A stretch of 64,000 nt of DNA. It comes from Spiroplasma platyhelix PALS-1. GTDB lineage: Bacteria; Bacillota_I; Bacilli_A; Mycoplasmatales; VBWQ01. Made by a program: the position numbers and the translations under genes. The stretch spans positions 434,001-498,000 of the forward strand of contig NZ_CP051215.1 in the NCBI RefSeq assembly GCF_021496725.1. Reading direction: 5' to 3'. Shown in pieces: positions 8,489 to 20,157 of the stretch. The notes under the pieces were generated by a model, which worked only from the letters and a program-made list of their open reading frames with translations, ran no database searches and was not told the DNA's origin. Each line of letters opens with the position of its first letter. The first letter of the stretch is position 1.

Positions 8489-10963
8489 TTATAAATCCCC
8501 AACTGTTGCTACCATAACAGCCTTAATAGTGTGTAAACGATTTTCAGCTTCATCAAAAACTTTTGATTGTTGTGATTCAAAAACTTCATCAGTTACCTCA
8601 AATTCGTTACGATTAAATTTATCTCCCATTTCCTTACCAACTTTTGTTTCTTTGTTGTGATAGGCAGGTAAACAGTGTAAGAAAATTGCACCTGGTTTTG
8701 CTGCTGCCATAACTTTTTTATTTACTTGATAAGGTCCTAATAATTCAATTCTTTTAGCTCAAACTTCTTCTGGTTCACCCATTGAAACTCAAACATCAGT
8801 ATAAATTGCATCAGCATCCTTCGCAGCTGCAATTGGATCTTCACTAAATTCAATAACCGCTCCAGTTGATTTAGCAATCTCTTGACATTTTTTTATTAAT
8901 TCTTCTTTTGGCCATAAATCTTTTGGTGCCGATCCAACAAAATGTAACCCCATTTTGGCTGAACCAATCATCAATGAATTTCCCATATTATTTCTTGTAT
9001 CACCATAAAAAACTAACTTCAACCCTTTTAAGTCGTTATTGATATGTTCTTTAATAGTTAAAAAGTCAGCTAAAATTTGTGTTGGATGATACTCATCAGT
9101 CAACCCATTTCAAACTGGGACACCAGCATATTTTGCTAGAACTTCTACATCTGTATGTTTTGAACCACGGAATTCAATACCATCATACATTCTTCCTAAA
9201 ACTCTTGCTGTATCAGCAAATGTTTCTTTGACACCAATTTGTGAACCTGTGCTACCAATATAAGTAACATGTGCACCTTGATCGTAAGCACCAACTTCAA
9301 AAGCTGATCTAGTTCTTGTTGACGTCTTTTCAAAAATCAACGCAAAATTTTTCTTTGCCATATATTGTTGCTCTTTTTTAGCTTTTTTATCATTCTTAAG
9401 CTTTAAAGCTAATTCTAACAAGTAATTAATTTCTTCTGGTGTGAAATCCAATAATGTTAGGAAGTGTCTACCTTTTAAGTTAACTTTTTTAAGGTCTCCC
9501 TTATTATTATCAGAACCTTCTCTTTTCATCTGTCCATTATAATTTCCAGCTGATGATTTTTTAAAGTCTTGCATATCATTCTCATTTTTTTCACTTTTAA
9601 ATGCTTTATAATTATTAGATTCTTCTTTTTTAAGATCTGACTTGAAATTATCAGAACCTTCTCTTTTCATCTGTCCATTATAATTTCCAGATGCTGAATT
9701 TTTAAAGTCTTGCTTATTATTATTGACTTCTTCTTTTTTAATCTCTTCTTTATAATTATCAACTTCTTCTCTGATGAAAGGCATTGACATACATCTTGGC
9801 CCTCCTCGTCCACGAGATAATTCTGATGAAGGAATAGTCAAGACTGTTACTCCTGCTTTTTTCAATAAATCAATTGTGACATGATTTCTTTCATAAGCAA
9901 TTACTTTCCCTGGTTCAACAACAACACAATTTGTTCCATCATTTCATTGTTCTCTACCCGCAGCAATCTCATCTTCACCCCCACATTTAATTAAGGTTAC
10001 TTTTTGGCCAACTAACTCACTTAAATAAACTTGTAAGTTTTTATCAACTTTTTTCTTTCCTTCTTTAGTAATTTCTCAAAGATTAAACTTATCTAAATAG
10101 TTAAAAATCAATGGGTGAACAATAAAAGTAGAATAATCAATATTAGTGAAAACTGTATCTAAATGCATAAAAGCTCGAGCTTTAGGCAAATCAATCACAG
10201 CAACATGAGTAAAACTAGCATCAGAATCTTCAAAAAGTCTTTTAGCTAATAATTCAATTGCTTCCATTTCTGTTCTTTGTGACATTCCAACAACTAAAGT
10301 TTTTTTATTTAGAACCATGATATCTCCACCTTCAATGTGTGCTTTATCTGTTCTTTCATAATAAAATTTCACTTTATTCTTAAACATCATATTATTTCTA
10401 AGAACAAAGTCAGCAAAAAGTGTTTCACGATTTCTTGTCACTGCTCACATTTTATGAACTGTTGCACCATGACCAATACTAGCAAATGGATCTCTTTGAA
10501 ATAAAATATTTGGTAGTGGATTAGTAATAAATGGATAAGGATCTTGATCTTTGATACTTAATTCAATTTTTTTAGTTCCAGCAATCATATGCTTAACCAT
10601 CTCTAAATTAGGTTTCTCAACTAAGAAACTACGATATTTAGCTTTATATTCAGGTTTGATATTTGCTTCAGAAATAAATTTATCAATAAATCCATCTCTC
10701 AAATCTTTGTTTTCATCTAATGTTTTTGCTACTAGTTCTTCGATATAAAAAACTTCAACTCCATTATTTTTTAAAGTTTCTGCAAAAGCATTATGTTCTC
10801 TAATTGCGACTTCTTTAAATGGAATATCATCAAATAATAGTTCCTCTAACAAATCCGGCGTTAAATTTTCAACTTCATCACCTGGACGATGAATTAAAAC
10901 AGATTTTAACTTACCAATTTCTGAGAAGACACTAATTGGATTAGTACTAATAGGTTTACTCAC
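8489..10963 (-). CDS. arcA-arcB: fused arginine deiminase - ornithine carbamoyltransferase
   Basis: One uninterrupted table-4 frame of 824 aa carries both enzymes. Residues 1 to about 401 are arginine deiminase (arginine to citrulline plus ammonia): [47 protein letters not shown] and the Cys motif [11 protein letters not shown] with Cys391. Residues about 494-824 are ornithine carbamoyltransferase (citrulline plus phosphate to ornithine plus carbamoyl phosphate): STRTR, HPTQ and HCLP are intact. Residues 402-493 form a charged, Asn/Lys/Glu-rich linker containing a 47-residue-period repeat. All inspected TGA codons fall at Trp positions and no TAA or TAG intervenes. The start is GTG with a strong AAGGAGGG. 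The gene heads the operon with the transporter and arcC. The two enzymes are normally separate proteins, so the fusion is unusual; channelling of citrulline between them is a guess. Confidence 0.93.
9506..9713 (-). repeat. direct repeat in the arcA-arcB linker
   Basis: A 44-bp identical segment occurs at 9506-9549 and 9647-9690, 141 bases apart, with weaker similarity continuing about 24 bases further. Both copies are in frame and encode [14 protein letters not shown] (residues 426-439 and 473-486). The linker therefore grew by duplication. Confidence 0.95.
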
Positions 10964-10998
10964 TAAAAACCCTCCTTATAATTTTTTGACTATAAAGA

Positions 10999-11033
10999 AA
11001 AATATATGCTGCATTTTTCTACACATATATTTT
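10999..11033. promoter_or_regulatory. inverted repeat in the arc operon leader
   Basis: Arms aaaatatatg (10999-11008) and catatatttt (11024-11033) with a 15-base spacer lie about 36 bases before the GTG start of the fusion gene. It could be an operator or an RNA hairpin. It does not match the consensus ARG box. TATAAA-like -10 sequence lies just upstream on the minus strand. Confidence 0.35.
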
Positions 11034-11090
11034 ATAATTAAATGGAAAATTTTGTTGAGAAATGATTTTGTTTAGAAAAAAGTTACTTTC

Positions 11091-11966
11091 TTATTTTTTT
11101 ATGATTAATTTTGTATTAGCAAAATGATATTTTGTATGACGAAGCAGAAATTTATTTAAGTCTTTAGGCAAAATATCTTTATTATTATTAAAAAAATCAG
11201 TTACTGGTTTTCCTGCTCCTAAAGGAACAACTAATTTAATTTCTTCACTAATTTTTTTAATTTCTTCTAAAAATAAATAGCGACTAATAATTGCACTACA
11301 TGCAACAGCTAAATACTTACTTTCAGCTTTAGTAGTAAAATAAACATTATCTCTAACAATTCGATTTTTATTAGCTTCCATATTTTCTAAATACTTATAG
11401 TACAATTTGCTGTCAACAAACTGATCAATCACAATTTTTTCAATATTATTTTTATGTTGTAAAATTTTTACTAAAACTTGATTATGTCCTCATGCTTTAA
11501 TAACATTCGCATTATATCCTTGTTCAATTCATTGATTATATTTACGATTATTAATCACAACTGATTCAAAAAGAACAATTTTCATAATAGTATTAGCCAA
11601 TTGATAAATTGTTTTATCATCCAATAATTTAGAATCTTTAATTCCTAATTGACGTAATTTTTCTAACATTCCTGAACCTAGATAGCAACTAGTAACAACA
11701 ATTGGTCCAAAATAATCGCCTGTACCAACTTCATCATTACCAATAACAAAAGTTTCTTTTTCATCAAAAATATATCAGTAATCACGATATTCAGTAATAA
11801 TTTCAGATCATGGCCCTTGAAACATAACTTTTTCTTTATACAATGTAATTGTTAAATTATTATATTTATATACTTTTTGAGCATGAATATTTTTACTATC
11901 AATCTCATATTCTCGATAATGATTAATTATTTTTTCTTTTTCTTCTTTTGACAAATAAAAAATCAT
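11091..11966 (-). CDS. rnhC: ribonuclease HIII
   Basis: Removes RNA from RNA-DNA hybrids. The 291-aa protein has an N-terminal TBP-like domain (about residues 1-70) followed by the catalytic domain with GNDEVGTGDYFGP (Asp78-Glu79), the HIII-type Asp-Glu pair, then DSKLL and IDQFVD. TGA-Trp codons occur in several places. AAGGAG precedes the ATG. It is transcribed toward the arc operon with no clear terminator between them. Confidence 0.93.
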
Positions 11967-12009
11967 TATTTAGCTCCTTAAATTGAAAAATTTTATTTAA
12001 CTAAGTTAT

Positions 12010-12019
12010 ATTATATAAT
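12010..12019. promoter_or_regulatory. overlapping divergent -10 boxes for rnhC and acpS
   Basis: The sequence attatataat contains TATAAT on the plus strand (12014-12019) and on the minus strand (12010-12015), midway between the divergent rnhC and acpS genes. -35 elements are weak on both sides, so this is a candidate only. Confidence 0.4.
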
Positions 12020-12068
12020 AAAAATAGTCAATTTGAACCGAAACTATTTAAATTTAAAGGAGTTTTTA

Positions 12069-12392
12069 ATGAAAAATGTTGGTATTGATATTATTGAAAT
12101 TAATCGTATGCAATTAAAACCTGAATTTATTAAACGTTATCTAAGTCAAGAAGAATGAAAAGAGTTTCAAACTTTAGCAACAGAGTTTAGTAAAAAACAA
12201 TTTTTAGCTAGTAAATGAGCTTTAAAAGAAGCAATCTATAAAGCACTACCATCAGAACATCTTGTTTTTGATCAAATTAATATCACTGAAAACGAATATG
12301 GACAACCGACAGTAAAAATTAAAGACTATCAAATTAGTTTGTCACTTTCTCACAATCAAACTAATGTTGTAGCAATTGCTATTTGTCACTAA
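12069..12392 (+). CDS. acpS: holo-acyl carrier protein synthase
   Basis: Transfers phosphopantetheine from CoA to acyl carrier protein. The 107-aa product has the two family motifs: VGIDIIEINR at the N terminus (metal-binding Asp) and FLASKWALKEAIYKAL in the middle, where the Glu is the second metal ligand; the C-terminal LSLSHNQTNVVAIAI is also typical. AAAGGAG lies 8 bases upstream. It is followed by ssb after 79 bases. Confidence 0.93.
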
Positions 12393-12471
12393 AATTTATT
12401 TATAAATGGAATAATCTGCATGACATTAAATTTTCTGCTCCTATAATTTAAATTAAGGAGGGAATAAATCT

Positions 12472-12783
12472 ATGATTAATAATGTAATTCTTGTTGGCAG
12501 ATTAATTTCTGAACCAGAAGCTGTTTCAACAAAAGACAATGTACCAACAAAATGAGCCAAGTTTATTTTAGCAATTGAAAGACCATTTAAAAATCATCAA
12601 AATGAATATGAAATAGACTACATCACAATCAAAACTTGACTTGCAAATTGTCAAGAACTTAAAGAATTACTAAAACCAGGAGTAACCTTAGGTCTTAAAG
12701 GAAGAATTCAAACTTTTAGTAATAAAACAAATGATTTTTATTATACTGAAATCATTGCTGATAAAATTACCTACATTGAATAA
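12472..12783 (+). CDS. ssb: single-stranded DNA-binding protein (short form)
   Basis: An OB-fold protein of 103 aa: MINNVILVGRLISEPE at the start, the FxLAIERPFKN segment and LKPGVTLGLKGRIQT match the bacterial SSB family. It ends right after the OB fold and lacks the acidic C-terminal tail that recruits partner proteins, so it may be a secondary SSB or PriB-like protein; a full-length ssb may lie elsewhere. AAGGAGGG precedes the ATG. Confidence 0.85.
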
Positions 12784-12788
12784 ATATT

Positions 12789-12823
12789 AAAAAAATAAGA
12801 GCTATTTAACTCTTATTTTTTTT
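12789..12823. terminator. bidirectional terminator between ssb and the membrane protein
   Basis: Stem aaaataagag / ctcttatttt with an 8-base loop and A/T runs; it contains the stop codon of the convergent minus-strand gene. Confidence 0.85.
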
Positions 12824-13594
12824 AATTGGTCTATTTCTTAATTTTGCTAGTGTCTTAGCATAGTAAGTCTCTAAACGTTTTCTTTGTTTTTGATTACGAT
12901 CAAACATTAAGTTGTTAATTGAAATATAAAAATATTGTAAACCAAATACCAAACCAAAAATTATAATTATTGCTGCAGTAGCAATCAACCAACCATATGG
13001 CTGATCAATATTAAAGAAAAAATAAGGATATCAAGTATCTTCAGGTTTACTATCTAAATAACGTAAGTGACCTCTAATTAAAATAACAATTGAATAAATT
13101 GCTGGATACAAACCAATTAATCATAAATAATTCTGATGCCATTTTTTAATGGCAATTCTTTCTTTTCCTGAAGTCATGACAAAATTAATAATCATAATAA
13201 TTGGCATCACTAAATGTAAAATCATTGTGTTAATTCAATGATAGACATCATATTTATCAATATCTTGCACTTGATTAAAAAGACCAACTCAAAATATTAT
13301 CATTGTAATTGTGATGTAAACTGTTACAGCTAATCTAACTTGAAAAATCGGTAGTATTCTTTTAAAATGCGAATAATAAAGCACCATGGCAAAATAAATT
13401 GCTACTAAATAGTTACTTTGTGTTGTAAAGAATGAATAATAGTGACTAACTCTTTCACCAGCTCCTAATTGTTTAGCAACACCAATTGGAAAATAAATTG
13501 CCATAATCAAATCAATCACTAAAAAGAGAAATAACATAAGTAGTGCTGATAGGTAAATATAAAAACTTGCCCTTCTACTAATTTTAAAATTCAT
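12806..13594 (-). CDS. integral membrane protein, Pr6Pr/FAR-17a-like
   Basis: A 262-aa protein with about six transmembrane helices. The patterns FFTTQSNYLVA near residue 55, YHWINTMILHLVMP in the middle and YPYFFFNIDQPYG near the C terminus resemble the Pr6Pr / DUF1600 membrane family found in mollicutes, distantly related to FAR-17a/AIG1 proteins. The conserved His in the fourth helix would be the likely active residue in those hydrolases; function here is unproven. The tail is strongly basic (KKNKS). AAGAGAG precedes the ATG. The stop lies inside the terminator stem. Confidence 0.75.
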
Positions 13595-13633
13595 TATCTC
13601 TCTTCTTTCAATTATTAAATTAATTACTAGTAT

Positions 13634-16600
13634 TTATTGTAAAACAACTTCTTCTGTTTTTGAAACATTTTCTTGTTCAACGACTGTTGTCTCAGGCAAG
13701 TGCGCTAAAACTTTCAATTCCTTTAATTGAATTGAATTAGTTCTTGTAATATTTGTTCGCTCTCTTAAATCTTCAATTGATTTAAAAGCAGCAAGTTTTC
13801 TTGCTTCAACAATTGATTGTGCGTTTACTTCTCCCAATCCATCCAGAACAATAAAAGCTGGAAGAATAAATTTTTGCTTCTCAATTGTTACAACTTGAAA
13901 AGTTTTTGTTTCTGATTTTTCAATATCCAAGTTAACAAAACTAATCCCACGAGCATACATTTCTAAAGCAACTTCTAACATTGGCACTAAGTCTTTTTCT
14001 TTTTGACTAACTGATGAAGTAGCAGATAATGTTTTCGACCTCATACTTTCTTTGCCTAAACGATTGTTGATGTCTTTTAATTTTGCTGCAATTGCACTCT
14101 TACCTGCTAGCATTGTTTCAATATCAAAAATATCAGCACGAGTAGTAAAGTAAGTTGCATAGTATTCATGAGGGTAGTAAACCTTGTATCAAGCAACTCT
14201 TCAAGCCATTAAAACATAAGCTGTTGCATGAGCTTTAGGAAACATATATTTAATTTTCTTACAAGAATCAATATATCAATTTGGAACATGATGCTGCTGC
14301 ATTAATTTTTCATATTCTGGTTTCAAGCCCTTACCTTTTCTTACATCTTCCATAATACTGAAAGCAACTTTAGCAGGCAACTTTTGATACATTAAATATG
14401 TCATGATGTCATCTCGACAACCAATCACATCTTTTAATTTTAGTCCTTCTTTAGCAATTAATAATTCAGCATTGTTAATTCAAACATCTGTTCCATGAGA
14501 CAAACCAGAAATTTGTACCAATTCAGCAAAAGAATTAGGTTTAGTTGCTAGTAGCATTTTTCTAACAAAACCAGTGCCAAACTCAGGAATTCCAATTGCT
14601 CCTGTATTTTCACCGTTTAAATCTTCATTAGTGATATTTAAAGCAGATAAGTTTGAAAATAAAGACAGAACCTTATCATCATGATTAGGAATTGTTTTTG
14701 GATCAACTCCTGTTAGATCATGTAACATTCTTAAGGCAGTTGGATCAACATGACCTAAAATATCTAATTTTAATAAATTGTCATGAATTGCTTCAAAATC
14801 AAAATGAGTTGTTTTTCACGTTGAACTAGTGTCATCAGCAGGATAATTAATTGGTGTAAAATCAGTGATGTCATATTTCTTAGGTACAACAATAATTCCA
14901 CCTGGATGTTGTCCTGTTGTTCGTTTAATTCCAGTGCAACCTTCACTTAATCATTCTATTGTTGCGTTTCTACTTTTAAATCCTGTTTGATCAACAAAAT
15001 TCTTAGTAAACCCATAAGCAGTCTTACTTGCAACTGTTGAAATCGTTCCAGCACGAAAAACATTATTTTCACCAAACATTTGTTTTGTAAAATCATGAGC
15101 TTTTAATTGATACTCACCAGAAAAGTTCAAATCAATATCAGGTGTTTTATCACCATCAAACCCTAAGAAAGTTTCAAACGGAATATCATGACCATCAACT
15201 GTTAGTTCAATATTACATTTAGGACATAACTTTTCAGATAAATCGTAGCCACACTTAGTAACACCATCTGTAACAAATTCACAATAGTGACATTGTAGAC
15301 AAAGATAATGTGGTTGCAATGGGTTAACTTCAGTGATGTTAGCTAAAGTTGCCACTAAAGAAGAACCAACTGAACCTCTTGAACCTACTAAGTAACCATC
15401 TGCAAGAGATTGAGCTACCAATTTATGAGCAATTCAATAAACAACTGCAAACCCATGTGTGATGATAGCATCTAATTCTTTTTTCAAACGATTTTCAATT
15501 ATTTCTGGTAGCGGGTTACCATATAACTCTCATGCTCTTGTAAAACATAAGTCACGCAATTTCTTATCAACATCAACAATTTCTGGCGTATACAATCCAC
15601 TCTTAATTGCTTCAACTTTTTCAAATTGATCTGCTAGTAAATTAGTGTTCGTCACAACAATTTCTTTAGTTAGTGCTTCATCTGCTAAAAAACTAAACTC
15701 TGCTAGCATTTCATTAGTTGTTCTTAAATGTTGATCTGGATACTCTAAGTCTTGTTTTTTATAATCAAACAATGGATGAGCAACACCGCCAATTCCTTTA
15801 TTGTTGATGATAATACTACGGAAAATTTTTTGATAGGGTTCAACATAATGTGCGTCACTTGTTGCAACAACAATTTTATTCATTTCTTTGGCACAAGTAA
15901 TAATTTTTTTAATTACTTCATGCAATTGTGTTTCAGTAAGGTTATTTCGCAATACTAAATGTCGATAAACACTAGGTGGTTGCACCTCAATAAAATCAAA
16001 TCATTTTAGTTTTTCAATTAGTTCTTCTGTTGATTTATTCATAGCTGTTTCAAAAACACTACCATTAACACAAGCGCTACCAATTAATAAGTTGTCACGA
16101 TACTTTTCAAGTGCTTCTCTAACAATTTTTGGCGTCTTATAAAAATATGAAGTATGTGAGTCTGAAACTAATTGATAGAGATTTTTCAATCCAGTTTGAT
16201 TCTTAGCATAAACAGTAATATGTTCACCACGAACTTTATTAGTAATTTTTTCTTCACATAATTCTTTAAAGTTTGTTAGCTCTACTAAATTTTGTTCAGT
16301 TTTGATCTTAACTAACATCTTTAAAAATACTTGTGCTAACACATTAGCATCGTAATCAGCTCTATGAGCTGTTTCACTATCATACTTAACACTAAAAGCA
16401 CGACAAACCGTACCCAAACGATAATATTTTAATTCTGGCTTTAAAACTCGTGCCAATTGTAAAGTATCAACAACTGGATTATCTAATACTGGAAAATCAA
16501 ATTTTTTAAAAGCAGCTTTTAAAAAGCCCATATCAAAATTAGCATTGTGCGCAACTAAAACTCGATTTGCAAGAATTGCTTTAATTTCATTAATTTTATC

Positions 16601-18019
16601 TTTCAACATTGGTTTATCAGCTAACATCTCGTTATCAATACTAGTTAGTTCTGTGATGTGACTAGTTACTGGAGTCTCTGGTTTGATTAAAATCGTATTT
16701 TGTTCAATCACTGCACCATTTTTAATCACAACATATCCAAATTCAATAATCTCATGATAGTTCACTGAAAGACCTGTTGTTTCTAAGTCAAAAACTAAAT
16801 ATTCTAAATCATCAAGATTACCATTATTAGCATTGTGTACAATATTAAAATCAGCAACCAAATCCATCTCAACTCCATAAATTACTTTAAGATTAGGAAA
16901 CTTTTTAGCTGTTGCATAAATTTCTGGATAGGCTTGTAAGTTTAAATGATCGCTAAAGGCAATTGCTTTATGACCTCATTGTCCAGCAGTTTGAACATAC
17001 TGACTAGCATCACTAACTCCATCCATCGCACTCATCTTAGTATGAACATGAAACTCTACTCTTTTTTCTTTTGCACTATCAATTCTTGTTTTTTGCAATG
17101 CTGGCACCACAACAAAATCATTCAATCATAAAACATGCTCTTTTGCATAAGTATCATACTTAGCTTGGCCATAAATTTTAATCGTATCTTTTTCTTTAAT
17201 TGACATCACTAAAGTTTCTTGTTTTTGTGTGGCAAGAAATGCCTTGACAGAAATTGCTTGCTCGTAATCAGTAACTAATAATGTATAAAATCATTTTTTA
17301 TTTTTAGTGAAGAATTTAGTAATTTTAAGGACAGTACCTGTCACAACAACACTATTAAATACATCACTTTCATCACCAATAAGTTCAGCAATCTTATGAG
17401 TATTTTCTTCGTTTACTAAATCAATTTTACTATTGTTGTAAGAACCATAAGAACGTGTTGTTCGTGTTCGTGAAGCAGAAGAACTAACTTTTACTTTTGT
17501 TAGTTCTTCTGCAAGTTCTTTATCTAAACTAGGTAATTCAGGTAGTGACAAATCACTATTAACTTTTATCTTTAAATTTTTAAAACCATAGCGAGAAAAA
17601 TAATTAACAAAACTTGAAAGTTCTTTTGATATTAATTTTGCTGCTGTAGAATTAGGAACTCTAATAATTAAATTACTATCCTTATAAGTAAAAGCATCAA
17701 AAGGTAAGTCAGCATAAATTCCTGCTAACAAATGTAATTTATAAATTTTAATGTAATCAAAGTATTCTTTAATCAACTCAAAATCATACTTACTTTCAAG
17801 AACACGAAATTCTAAACGAAGCTTATATTCCATCTTTTTTACTTTTTGCTCTAATTCTGCTAGCACTTTTACTGGCAGAAATTTGCTAATCTCCAAATTA
17901 ATAATTGCTTGTTGATTATGATGATAATACTGAACATTAAATTTACTATTAGAAAAAAATGATCAATGATCATTAAATTCTATTGCTTGAAAAAATTTTG
18001 ATAACTCTTTTGAAACCAT
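13634..18019 (-). CDS. polC: DNA polymerase III alpha subunit, Gram-positive type (PolC)
   Basis: The replicative polymerase with built-in proofreading. The 1461-aa product has, in order, an N-terminal domain with an OB fold, a PHP domain ([11 protein letters not shown], near residue 325), an inserted DEDDh 3'-5' exonuclease (FDLETTGLS near residue 410; ending in [14 protein letters not shown]), the zinc-binding CLQCHYCEF...CPKCN (near residues 905-945), the catalytic [10 protein letters not shown] (near residue 958) and the C-terminal helix-hairpin-helix region. Many Trp codons are TGA. The ATG at 18019 has AAAGG upstream. It follows rseP by 29 bases, keeping the Bacillus frr-cdsA-rseP-polC order minus uppS, dxr and proS. 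Confidence 0.97.
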
Positions 18020-18048
18020 GTCTTCGACCTTTCTTTAAATATTTTACC

Positions 18049-19158
18049 TTAAAACCAGATATCTTTGATCGTAATAGCAATAAAAATACCTAAGAATAAT
18101 AATGCTCCAATAATGCTAACAACTATTTTAAATTTCGGATTTAATTTCTTTCGTGTTACTGCCTCAACAGCATTCTCAGCAAATTTATAGCCATCTAAAG
18201 GAGGAATTGGAATCATATTTAATAAAAATAAGTTAGCAGAAAGTAACGAAGTTCAACGGAAAAAAGTGCTAAAACTTTGCTGAGTTGACAAATTAGGATC
18301 TAAAAACGAACTAGTTGATTTAATAATTCCAACTGGTCCACTTAATTCACCCCACTGAAAAGTAACCATTTTTCCTAATGCTTGTAAGACACTATAACTA
18401 TTTTTAAATGTATCAACAAAGCCAGATCCAATCACTTGTCCAGCATTTAAATACTGACTACTTGCTGTCACACCAAGAAAATAATTATCGGTTGATTTTG
18501 GTTCAATCCCTGATACTATTTGTCCAGCACTAAAAGTAATTTCAATAAAAGGTTCTTTTTCATCACTTTTAACATTATTTTTTTGAATTCAATCATTTAA
18601 TTGATAATAATTTGCAATATTTGCATCACTACCAATTTTATTAATATTTTTAATTTTAACGATAACATCACCATCAACTATTATGTTATCTTCATGCTCT
18701 TGATTGTACTGAACAACTGCCTCGCTAACTGGACCATAATTGGTAAATGTTGGCGCTAAGTTTAAATCTTGCTTATAAGGAAAAATCGCATAGCCCACCA
18801 TCAATAAAATAAAAGCAATCAATAAATTCATCAAAGCTCCAGCACTGATAAATAATGCTTTCTTGCCACGATGAAGATTTTCCATTAATTGCTTTTCTTC
18901 AACTGTTTCTTCTTCTCTTCCTTTTGGAGGATCAACTATCTCAGAAGCAATTGAAACATAACCACCTAAAGGTAGCAATCTAACAGTGTAACGAGTTTCT
19001 TTTTTTCCTCATTGAAAAAGTTTGGGACCCATCCCAATTGAAAACTCGTAAACATACGCTCCAGAAAGTTTAGCAACAATAAAATGAGCAAACTCATGAA
19101 TCGTAATTAAAAATAAAATTGTCACTAAACCAATTAAAATTGATAAAAAAATTATCAT
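18049..19158 (-). CDS. rseP: site-2 zinc metalloprotease RseP/RasP
   Basis: An intramembrane protease that clears signal peptides or anti-sigma factors. The 369-aa protein has the zinc motif HEFAH in the first helix (near residues 21-25), the GMGPKLFQW segment, a degenerate PDZ region in the middle and the second active-site motif [10 protein letters not shown] near the C terminus. TGA-Trp codons are present. It starts 13 bases after cdsA ends, with AAGGAG inside the cdsA 3' end. The lipoproteins and secreted proteins in this window could provide its signal-peptide substrates (inference). Confidence 0.93.
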
Positions 19159-19171
19159 TAATTATTTCTCC

Positions 19172-20128
19172 TTAATAAATACCTGTCATCAATAAGAAAG
19201 TAAGAAAATATGTTACCAACACAACAAGTGAAAATCCATCTAAACGATCTAATAACCCACCATGACCAGGAAAAACATTAGAAAAGTCCTTTACTTCATG
19301 ATTACGTTTTAAATAAGAGAATAACAAATCACCAACTTGACTGATGAAACTTAAAATACAAGAAATGCCAATGTAAGCAATATAAACTGGTAGCTTACCA
19401 TGTGGACCTTGATAGATTGGTAGTGGATTGTAGTTTCCTAATTCTAAAAGTAAAGCTACCAAGACAGTACTTAAAACAACTGAAACAACAAATCCGCTAA
19501 AAGCCCCTTCTCAAGTTTTCTTTGGTGAAATTTTTGGTGCTAGTGGTTTCTTACCTCATAATGAACCACCAAAGTAAGCACCAATATCACTACTTAAAAC
19601 AATTATTCAGATATAAGAAAGTGTTGGTCAACCTAATTGTCTAGCGTCTTGACTTTGTAACATTAAAAAATTAAGTCCTTTAAAAACAAACACTAAATAA
19701 AATGTTCAAAACAAAACAAACACTAAATCATTAGTGCTGAAATTCTTAACAGAAAATCTGATTGCAACTAAAAGCAAAATGAAAAAGATATAAATTATTA
19801 AAGTTATTCAAAATTGAAATCATTTATTATTATAGATATAAGGTCCAAATGTTTCATCACCAACTGGCATTCAAAGTAAAATTAGACCCATAATAAAAAT
19901 TAATGCTTTAATTCAAATACTTCACTTTAATGCTTTTCGCAACTTAACAATCTCATACATTGCTCAACTAAACAATAAAGTATTAATTACCATAAAAGTA
20001 TATGCTGATCATTGTGGCTTGTCACCAAAAGTTGATGTTAGATAAACTGATCCAATAAACATCCAAACAACAGCACCAACTGCTAAAAAGCAACCAGTAA
20101 TACTTCTTTTAATTAAATTCTCTTTCAT
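19172..20128 (-). CDS. cdsA: phosphatidate cytidylyltransferase
   Basis: Makes CDP-diacylglycerol from phosphatidate and CTP, the precursor used by PgsA (gene at 23.7-24.4 kb). The 318-aa polytopic protein ends with the CdsA signature SQVGDLLFSYLKRNHEVKDF and PGHGGLLDRLDG. It also contains KKPLAPKISPKKTWEG, another conserved block. TGA-Trp codons occur throughout. TAGGAG precedes the ATG. It lies 29 bases downstream of frr. Confidence 0.95.
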
Positions 20129-20157
20129 CTCTTAGCACTCCTAATCTAGCAAAAGAA

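Noticed and set aside
9506-9713. Direct repeats in the arc linker as part of a CRISPR-like array
   Set aside because: Only two copies, in frame, with coding conservation and no spacer variation; no cas genes.
9110-9865. Separate arcB starting at an internal ATG in the linker (e.g. at MKREGSDNN)
   Set aside because: No Shine-Dalgarno at proper distance before those ATGs and no stop codon ends arcA, so a single fused protein is the simpler reading; internal initiation cannot be fully excluded.
10999-11033. ArgR-type ARG box upstream of arcA
   Set aside because: The inverted repeat does not match the ARG-box consensus and no argR is visible; kept only as an unassigned inverted repeat.
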